From NCBI GenBank assembly GCA_038731605.1, contig JAVYQP010000003.1, positions 171,356-235,355 of the forward strand: DNA of 64,000 nt. Reading direction: 5' to 3'. The stretch comes from WYZ-LMO2 sp038731605 (lineage in GTDB: Archaea > Halobacteriota > Archaeoglobi > Archaeoglobales > Archaeoglobaceae). A program made the translations under genes and the position numbers. This document shows, piece after piece, positions 59,103 through 64,000 of the stretch (positions are counted from its first letter, which is position 1; the number at the start of each line of letters is the position of its first letter). The notes beneath the pieces were generated by a model, which saw nothing but the letters and a program-made list of their open reading frames with translations, was not told the DNA's origin and did not search any database.

Positions 59103-60047
59103 TCAGAGGACGAGCTGATAGGACTGGAACAACACATCTGCGTTCAGCTTGCCGTGCACGTATGTTTTTCCTGTCGAGAGGTCGTTGACCGCAATCTGCG
59201 CAGGTGCGAAGAGATTTGGATCGATCTTGTAGAAGTCGTAGTTCGCAGCCTTGAAGATCTCGTAGAACGGTTTGCCGTAGTCTCTGCTCGTGTTGCTCGG
59301 AACGTTCTTCAAGATTTCGTCGTATTTCTTAACAGTCAAGAAGACGCTTCCGTAATACATCATGCTGTCGTTCGTTGCGCCCATAGCCTTCAAGTCGTTC
59401 TCAAGGATTGGGGCGATTGGACAACGCCCTGCACCGCTCACTATGAGCTTTGGATCGTAGCCAATTTCGGTCATCTTGTAGATTGCGGTCTCCACAATTC
59501 TTCCTGAGATTTGAACGCTTCCAACGATCGACGCAGTCGGAGCGACGAGTGCGTAAACGTCTTCCGCATCTACCTCGCACTCCTTCGCAATGTAGTCTAT
59601 GACTTTCTCATCGGGCAACTTGTTCGACTCCAACGCTATAACAGCGACGTCTGCATCGTCTTCGTAGCCGATCTTCTCGTAAGTCTTCTTTGGTTTCAAA
59701 GCCAAAGCCCTCGCAGGTCCGCTCCCCATTGCGAAGTATTTCTCAACCTTTATCGCCCAACCAGCTTTCTGGCTTCCGAGACAAGCGATTGCTGGATGGT
59801 CTGTGTATTCAGTTATAAAAGCAAACGGCACATCCCTTATCGTGTCTACAACTATGTTCACATCCGCAAGACCTCCCATGCAAACCTGCGTGTAAAGAAT
59901 CCCTGCCTCATAGCTCCCAGGCACGTTTACTCCGCAATCAACAACAGTTGCATCGTTCTCAAGTTTCTTCGACTGGATTCTAAGCTCCTCCTCATAATCG
60001 AGCATCGTTTCAACAATTTCGAGGGCTATCTCGTTCACGCTCAACAT
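59103..60047 (-). CDS. mch: Methenyltetrahydromethanopterin cyclohydrolase
   Basis: The 314 residues match Mch: MLSVNEIALEIVETMLDYEE, DCGVNVPGSYEAGILYTQVC, MGSGPARALALKPKKTYE, VAPTASIVGSVQISGR and AGRCPIAPI. It interconverts methenyl- and formyl-tetrahydromethanopterin in the C1 pathway that also uses fwd. The ATG at 60047 (after GGTGAG) is chosen; one at 60062 would add five residues. A GGATAAAAA box lies upstream near 60080. Confidence 0.96.
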   Translation of the reverse strand: MLSVNEIALEIVETMLDYEEELRIQSKKLENDATVVDCGVNVPGSYEAGILYTQVCMGGLADVNIVVDTIRDVPFAFITEYTDHPAIACLGSQKAGWAIKVEKYFAMGSGPARALALKPKKTYEKIGYEDDADVAVIALESNKLPDEKVIDYIAKECEVDAEDVYALVAPTASIVGSVQISGRIVETAIYKMTEIGYDPKLIVSGAGRCPIAPILENDLKAMGATNDSMMYYGSVFLTVKKYDEILKNVPSNTSRDYGKPFYEIFKAANYDFYKIDPNLFAPAQIAVNDLSTGKTYVHGKLNADVLFQSYQLVL

Positions 60048-60100
60048 TTTCTCACCCAACAAAAATGGAGGGAGGTAGTTTTTATCCTTTTCTATTTTTA

Positions 60101-60787
60101 TTATTCCCTCCCTTCCCCAAGATCCTCGACCTGCGAAACTTCCTTTTCCTTGACACCAACGAGAACAAGGTATTCTTTGAGCATTCTTGGAAACTTCGAA
60201 GCTTCGACAAACCTAAGCCCGAGCTTTTCGCTCCACTTCTTTATACCGATATCACTGCTAACAACTCCCGCCTCAAGTTCCTTCGCGAGCAACAAAACAT
60301 CGAGATCCGGAGCGCTGTCAAGCAAACCTTGCCTCATCACGGTGCGGAATTTATCTCTGAACTTCGAAATCAGATTCGCAGTGTCTTCTTCGAGCTTCTC
60401 CGAGGACTTTCCTATCGCAGAGGCTTCGAGTATGTAATCCTCCGCAAGCCTTCTTCCCCGATTTATCTTCTGCCTAACCGATATTATGTATTCGTAAAAT
60501 ATCGCCGCAGGGATCTTGACTTCGTATCTGCTCGGCGTTTTCTTCACAAGCCAGGTGTCGAGCTTGATGAAAGTATCTTCATTGCACTCGTTCCTTCTAA
60601 GGAAGCTCACAAGCTCCGAGTAAACTGATGGATAGGGAATGTAACAGCTTATCTCGAGTTTTAGCCTCGCGAGTGCTATCAAATCGAGGATCTCGTTCGC
60701 AGATTCACAGATTGAAGTGTAGTGCTCTTTCTCCCTCAACGCAGAATCTGTGATCGCAGTTGTGTCGAGAACGAACCTCTGTCGCAT
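60101..60787 (-). CDS. HARP-type protein-only RNase P (RNA ligase partner family)
   Basis: The 228 residues match the PIN-like family first called RNA ligase partner and now known as HARP: RQRFVLDTTAITDSALREKE at the start, PAAIFYEYIISVRQKINRGRRLAEDYI, and the catalytic-end SAPDLDVLLLAKELEAGVVSSDIGI. HARPs cleave tRNA 5' leaders without RNA. The ATG at 60787 is chosen since TATATTTT (60807-60814) lies about 24 nt upstream; an upstream ATG (60799) is too close. Many archaea carry HARP besides the RNA-based RNase P. Confidence 0.88.
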   Translation of the reverse strand: MRQRFVLDTTAITDSALREKEHYTSICESANEILDLIALARLKLEISCYIPYPSVYSELVSFLRRNECNEDTFIKLDTWLVKKTPSRYEVKIPAAIFYEYIISVRQKINRGRRLAEDYILEASAIGKSSEKLEEDTANLISKFRDKFRTVMRQGLLDSAPDLDVLLLAKELEAGVVSSDIGIKKWSEKLGLRFVEASKFPRMLKEYLVLVGVKEKEVSQVEDLGEGRE

Positions 60788-60878
60788 CTCAGTATTCATG
60801 GATTGCAAAATATATGTGTCTTTCGTATCCAAGATTTAAAAAATCTCGCTCCTAAAAATGGATGTGGCAAAAATGATT

Positions 60879-61199
60879 TTAGCCGAAAAGCGATGCTAAG
60901 CCCTCTATTGCCTCTTCTTCCTTCTTTTCCTCTTCTTCTTTCTTCTTCTTTTCTTCCTCCTTCTTCTCTTCCTTCTTCTCCTCTGCCTTCGGTGCGCCAG
61001 CTGGTTGTGCAACAACAGGCATCGCAGTGCTCTTCTGTAAGATCTCGCTTATGTTGATCCCTTCGAGAGCTGAAACCAAAGCCTTTACTCTCGCTTCGTC
61101 CACTGCAATTCCCGCTGCGCTCAAAACCGCTTTCACGTTCTCCTCCGTGATCTCCTTTCCAGCAGAGTGCAACAACAACGCCGCATAAACATACTCCAT
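60879..61199 (-). CDS. rpl12: Ribosomal stalk protein L12 (P1)
   Basis: The 106 residues begin MEYVYAALLLHSAGKEITEE, then ISEILQKS, an alanine/glutamate-lysine hinge, and the factor-binding tail EEEAIEGLASLFG, also present in L10. It docks translation GTPases. The ATG at 61199 has GGAGGTG upstream at proper distance. It is last of the L1-L10-L12 operon. Confidence 0.96.
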   Translation of the reverse strand: MEYVYAALLLHSAGKEITEENVKAVLSAAGIAVDEARVKALVSALEGINISEILQKSTAMPVVAQPAGAPKAEEKKEEKKEEEKKKKEEEEKKEEEAIEGLASLFG

Positions 61200-61214
61200 C
61201 TCCAACACCTCCTT

Positions 61215-62222
61215 TTAACCAAACAACGAAGCCAAACCTTCTATCGCTTCCTCTTCCTTCTTCTCCTCTTCTTCTTTCTTCTCCTCTTCCTTCTTTTCCT
61301 CCTTCCTCTCCTCCTCCCTCGGCGCTTTTTCAACTTTCAAAGAGAGCTGAGATCTGAGCTCGTCATCGAGCGCCTCAGGCGGGAGGAGAGATGCGATCGA
61401 GAGCATTTGCATGTGAGCCTTTGCGATTAGATCTGGCATAACTTCTTTCTCCGTTATACCAGCGTCTATTGCAAGGATCTTTGCATTGGTGTATGCTTTC
61501 AGTATCAAGATCTCCACAGTCTCCTTGGTTACGTAACCACAGTTAACCGCAAGGTTCAAAGCGATGCTGTATGCCCTCTCGAAGTCCTTTATTATCGCCT
61601 CTTCATCGATCTTGAGTAAATCGGGCGTCAGAACGACTCCATCGTAGATCGCAAGCGTTTCAAGTCCAATTTTAAGCGGTTTTATGCCGAGTTTCTCGAG
61701 AGCCTTTGCAACCTCAGGCTTCACGACGTCTCCAGCCTTCACAACGGTCGCCTTCGATTTGATCACGACCTTCCCTTTCTCAACCGCCGCAGGAATTCCC
61801 GCCATCTGAAGTTCCGCAACCGCTGGTCCTGGTGGCAATGACGTCGGACCCTCGTTTACAACAACGTCTATCGGGGAGACTTGGTTTGGTTTCAGCGGAG
61901 CGTCGATTTTCATGCTCTCGATTCTCTTGTATAGCTTGAACGGGTTCTCGTTAGATGCGATTATCGCAACTTGTCCCTTAGCAAACTCCTTAAGCCTTTC
62001 GTAACCTTTTCCAACCGAGTCGAGGGCTATAGAGAGCAGGGTATTCTTGACGACTCTCATTTCTCCCTTTCCCTTGAGATCCCTCTTTATCTTCTGCATA
62101 AGCCATGCGGGAACGTTTTGGAAGCTTGCGAGAGCAAGAACTCTGTATGAAGAGATCAAGCTCCTTATCCTCTCGACCTCTTCGACCTTCCACTTTGGTG
62201 GCGATCCTTTAACTGCGGCCAT
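61215..62222 (-). CDS. rplP0: Ribosomal stalk protein L10 (P0)
   Basis: The 335 residues include KWKVEEVERIRSLISSYRV and KNTLLSIALDSVG (rRNA-binding part), EGPTSLPPGPAVAELQMAGI, helical L12-docking spine near 270-290, and a highly charged hinge ending EEEAIEGLASLFG. It anchors L12 dimers. Its start shares one base with the stop of L1. Confidence 0.96.
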   Translation of the reverse strand: MAAVKGSPPKWKVEEVERIRSLISSYRVLALASFQNVPAWLMQKIKRDLKGKGEMRVVKNTLLSIALDSVGKGYERLKEFAKGQVAIIASNENPFKLYKRIESMKIDAPLKPNQVSPIDVVVNEGPTSLPPGPAVAELQMAGIPAAVEKGKVVIKSKATVVKAGDVVKPEVAKALEKLGIKPLKIGLETLAIYDGVVLTPDLLKIDEEAIIKDFERAYSIALNLAVNCGYVTKETVEILILKAYTNAKILAIDAGITEKEVMPDLIAKAHMQMLSIASLLPPEALDDELRSQLSLKVEKAPREEERKEEKKEEEKKEEEEKKEEEAIEGLASLFG

Positions 62223-62869
62223 TATATCACCCTAACCGCAGGACCCATCGTAGTTTTAACGAAAACCGACTTAAGCACGAGCGATGGGTTCTCGTATTTG
62301 TTTTCAACGACTTTCAGAATTTCGAGCGCATTCTCTGCAATCGCCTCAGGACTCATCTTCCTTGAACCTATCGGAGCGTGGAAAGTCATTTTGTCTCTTG
62401 TTCTTATCCTCACCGAATTCCTGAGCCTGTCGATGACGGGCTTCGGATCCGAGAGCGGGGGAATTGGCTGTGGAACTTTACCCCTTGGTCCGAGAATTGG
62501 ACCCAACTTTTTACCAATCTCGGGCATCAAAGGAGCCTCGGCTATGAAGAAATCGATGCTGTTCGCTATTTTCCTCGCCTTTCTTTTGTCCTTAGAGAGC
62601 TGGTCAATGTCCTCTGGAGACAAAACCACGTCCGCCTTCGCATTCTTGGCTTTCAAAAGCGTTTCCCCCCTTGCAAATACACCAACTTTCCTCGGCTTTC
62701 CTATGCCGTGCGGTAAGAGAACTATGGAGTCTATTCTGTTTTCTGGCTTTTTCATGTCAACGTTTCTCAGATTCACCGCTATTTCCACTGTTTCGGTGAA
62801 CTTCCTTTCCTTAGCTTTCGACACCGCTTCCGTTATCGCCTTCACAAGATCTTCCTTTCTTGCGAGCAT
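62222..62869 (-). CDS. rpl1: Ribosomal protein L1
   Basis: The 215 residues match archaeal L1: ETVEIAVNLRNVDMKKPENR, ILGPRGKVPQPIPPLSDPKP, VRIRTRDKMTFHAPIG and MSPEAIAENA. L1 binds 23S rRNA at the E-site stalk and often represses its own mRNA. L11 is not upstream; a zinc-ribbon gene and thioredoxin are instead. Confidence 0.97.
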   Translation of the reverse strand: MLARKEDLVKAITEAVSKAKERKFTETVEIAVNLRNVDMKKPENRIDSIVLLPHGIGKPRKVGVFARGETLLKAKNAKADVVLSPEDIDQLSKDKRKARKIANSIDFFIAEAPLMPEIGKKLGPILGPRGKVPQPIPPLSDPKPVIDRLRNSVRIRTRDKMTFHAPIGSRKMSPEAIAENALEILKVVENKYENPSLVLKSVFVKTTMGPAVRVI

Positions 62870-62910
62870 AAATCAGCCTCCCGTAGTGCTTCGGCTTTCG
62901 CCTCCTACGG
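62870..62910 (-). promoter_or_regulatory. Hairpin leader upstream of L1, possible autogenous control site
   Basis: The minus-strand leader folds as CCGTAG (62910-62905) with CTACGG (62886-62881) plus an inner GGC-GAAA-GCC tetraloop hairpin (62902-62893). The ribosome site GGGAGG (62882-62877) overlaps the stem base. A TATA element (CTTAAAATACC, about 62931-62941) would start transcription near the first stem base. L1 is known to bind its own mRNA in some archaea, so this is a reasonable control site, not shown. Confidence 0.45.
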
Positions 62911-62949
62911 AATAAAGCCTCTTCGGTTACGGTATTTTAAGATATCGCT

Positions 62950-63177
62950 TCAACTCTTCTTCTTCCTCAGCTTTTGAACCTGGTATTTCTCCTTCTCCTC
63001 CTTTGTTTCGAGTTCCTCTTTCGTCTTCTCCTTCGTCGCCTTACCAAAGCCAGCAAATACCCATCTACTGCTGAAGTCCCTGCTCATTCTGTAGTAAGCT
63101 CCGCATCCACACTCCTGTATCGCAAATTTTTCATCGACCGCAATTTTTTTGTTGCAGATCTTGCAGGTTATTTCCAT
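62950..63177 (-). CDS. Small zinc-ribbon protein with charged tail
   Basis: The 75 residues have an N-terminal zinc site (ITCKICNKKI; QECGCGAYY) followed by RMSRDFSSRWVFAGFG and a lysine/glutamate-rich tail (residues about 45-75). I do not recognise a named family. It lies between thioredoxin and the L1 leader on the same strand, so might be ribosome-associated or redox-linked. Confidence 0.7.
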   Translation of the reverse strand: MEITCKICNKKIAVDEKFAIQECGCGAYYRMSRDFSSRWVFAGFGKATKEKTKEELETKEEKEKYQVQKLRKKKS

Positions 63178-63198
63178 GCTTTACCCTTGAAGCTGGAT

Positions 63199-63597
63199 CT
63201 ATAAATCTTTTCCAACGTTGCTTTCGATCCAACTCTTTATCTCCTTCTTTGGCATCGCACCAACGATTTGGTCAATTGGCTTACCTTTTTTGAAGAATAT
63301 GAGCGTTGGTATCGCAGAAATACCGTATTTTACAGCAATGCCCTGATTTTCGTCAACGTTTACTTTTCCGAACGCAACCTTCCCAGCAAACTCTTTCGAG
63401 AGCTCGTCTATTATCGGCGAAACGTACCTGCACGGCATACACCACTCTGCCCAGAAGTCAACTACTGCGTTCTCGTTTTGCTTTAAAAAAGACTCAAAGT
63501 TCTGCTGATCGAGCTTTACCGGCTTTGCATCCTTCGCGCTTGTCATTCTCATCAACTCCTTCAGTTTCTTCTTTCGTATCTCTTCGAGCTCGTCCAT
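63199..63597 (-). CDS. Thioredoxin
   Basis: The 132 residues have a helical N-terminal extension (MDELEEIRKKKLKELMRM, typical of Archaeoglobus thioredoxins) and a thioredoxin fold with VDFWAEWCMPCRYVSPII (WCMPC active site) and cis-Pro ISAIPTLIFFKKGKPI. The ATG at 63597 is chosen because ATTTTATC (about 63620-63627) lies 26 nt upstream; a longer frame from 63666 is possible but adds an unrelated CxxC segment. Confidence 0.92.
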   Translation of the reverse strand: MDELEEIRKKKLKELMRMTSAKDAKPVKLDQQNFESFLKQNENAVVDFWAEWCMPCRYVSPIIDELSKEFAGKVAFGKVNVDENQGIAVKYGISAIPTLIFFKKGKPIDQIVGAMPKKEIKSWIESNVGKDL

Positions 63598-63654
63598 GCT
63601 ATTTAGTCTTTTCTCAACAGATAAAATTTCCCCGGCTTTGCAAAAACTGCAAAA

Positions 63655-63723
63655 ATACGTATCCAACTTGTTAATTATTAAAATTTAATGGAAAAATTTA
63701 TAAACGTCGTATCGAATACGTAT
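63655..63723. promoter_or_regulatory. Shared control region between thioredoxin and the carboxyltransferase gene
   Basis: ATTTATAAA (63696-63704) is the plus-strand TATA, 26 nt before the ATG at 63726. CGTATCGAATACG (63708-63720) is an inverted repeat between TATA and start, and ATACGTAT occurs at 63655-63662 and 63716-63723. These could be operator sites. Confidence 0.4.
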
Positions 63724-63725
63724 TT

Positions 63726-64000
63726 ATGGTGAAAGTAAGGATAATAGACCTCACGATGAGAGATGGACACCAATCCTTGCTCGCAACACGAATGCGGACT
63801 CGAGATATTCTTCCGGTCTTAGAAAAATTCGACGCCGCTGGTATTTATTCTTTCGAGGTATGGGGTGGGGCAACTTTCGACGTGTGCCACAGATTCCTGA
63901 ACGAGAATCCGTGGGAAAGGCTAAGGGAAATAAGGAAGAGAGTTAAGAACACGTTGCTTCAAATGCTTCTGCGAGGTCAAAACTTGGTTGGCTATAGACA
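63726..64000 (+). CDS. Pyruvate/oxaloacetate carboxyltransferase, N-terminal part (cut by window edge)
   Basis: The 91 complete codons read VKVRIIDLTMRDGHQSLLAT, DILPVLEKFDAAGIYSFEVW, GGATFDVCHRFLNENPWERL, LLQMLLRGQNLVGY. This is the metal-binding HMGL-like barrel start of the carboxyltransferase domain of pyruvate carboxylase B or oxaloacetate decarboxylase. The rest lies right of the window, so biotin attachment and choice between the two functions cannot be judged. Leaderless start from TATA spacing. Confidence 0.92.
   Translation, partial: MVKVRIIDLTMRDGHQSLLATRMRTRDILPVLEKFDAAGIYSFEVWGGATFDVCHRFLNENPWERLREIRKRVKNTLLQMLLRGQNLVGYR

Noticed and set aside
60930..61330. Low-complexity CTT/CTC-rich repeats
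   Set aside because: They are the Glu/Lys-rich hinges of L12 and L10, a known feature of archaeal stalk proteins, not a satellite repeat.
63598..63666. Longer thioredoxin with an N-terminal CxxC (CSFC)
   Set aside because: The TATA spacing and the family-typical start MDELEEIRKKK favour the shorter protein; the extra codons cover the promoter.
1..64000. CRISPR array or tRNA genes
   Set aside because: I saw no regularly spaced repeats and no T-loop/acceptor combination; a tRNAscan and CRISPR search would settle it.

Overview
The window reads as a chromosomal segment of a hyperthermophilic archaeon of the Archaeoglobales type. Reasons: archaeal-only information genes (PolD large subunit, aEF1A, aEF1B, stalk proteins P0 and L12, DphB, RqcH); C1 genes of the tetrahydromethanopterin/methanofuran pathway (mch, fwdB, fwdD, a FwdG-like ferredoxin, an MfnE-like kinase); and a complete five-gene DsrMKJOP/Hme-type membrane electron-transfer operon of sulfate reducers. 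Genes are dense, ATGA start/stop overlaps are common, and many starts lie about 26 nt downstream of a TATA box, which suggests leaderless messages. I see no tRNA, rRNA, CRISPR array or intact insertion sequence.

Layout. 0-9.7 kb: iron-sulfur flavoprotein (cut by the window edge) and flavodiiron protein; an AbrB-fold plus phasin-like pair followed by a radical SAM gene; a minus-strand run with hydantoinase-like, toprim, two-subunit fumarase, dphB, a 25-residue membrane peptide and an OB-fold gene. 9.8-17.3 kb: two giant secreted proteins forming a cohesin/dockerin pair. 17.4-28.2 kb: rqcH, RNA m5C methyltransferase, SF1 helicase, radical SAM, slipin, prs, polC. 28.3-33.1 kb: fwd genes, a MoaD/radical SAM pair that looks tungstopterin-related, and a SPASM radical SAM enzyme preceded by a 26-codon peptide gene, a probable RiPP locus. 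33.1-43.5 kb: an accessory island with glycosyltransferases, MNT/HEPN and VapBC modules, frameshifted genes, duplicated fragments, a decayed ABC ATPase and a candidate structured RNA. 43.5-51.6 kb: TPR protein, NSS transporter with its small subunit, a GT-C glycosyltransferase, mfnE, aEF1B, aEF1A, S10 and RNase Z. 51.6-64 kb: dsrOPMKJ operon, hydrolases, a CooT-like nickel protein with GAPDH, mch, the HARP RNase P, ribosomal stalk genes, thioredoxin, and the start of a pyruvate/oxaloacetate carboxyltransferase gene.

How genes work together. The dsr operon couples the quinone pool to cytoplasmic thiol/disulfide chemistry; fwd, mch and mfnE serve the C1 pathway; the MoaD-like protein and its radical SAM partner probably serve the tungstopterin that the fwd enzyme and aldehyde oxidoreductases need. 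The most novel items are the PGF-CTERM-anchored cohesin scaffold paired with a multi-hydrolase dockerin protein, the unassigned radical SAM peptide locus, and the structured RNA near 42.5 kb. Starts were chosen from TATA spacing, Shine-Dalgarno sites and overlaps; assignments rest on motifs read by eye and were not tested by search.
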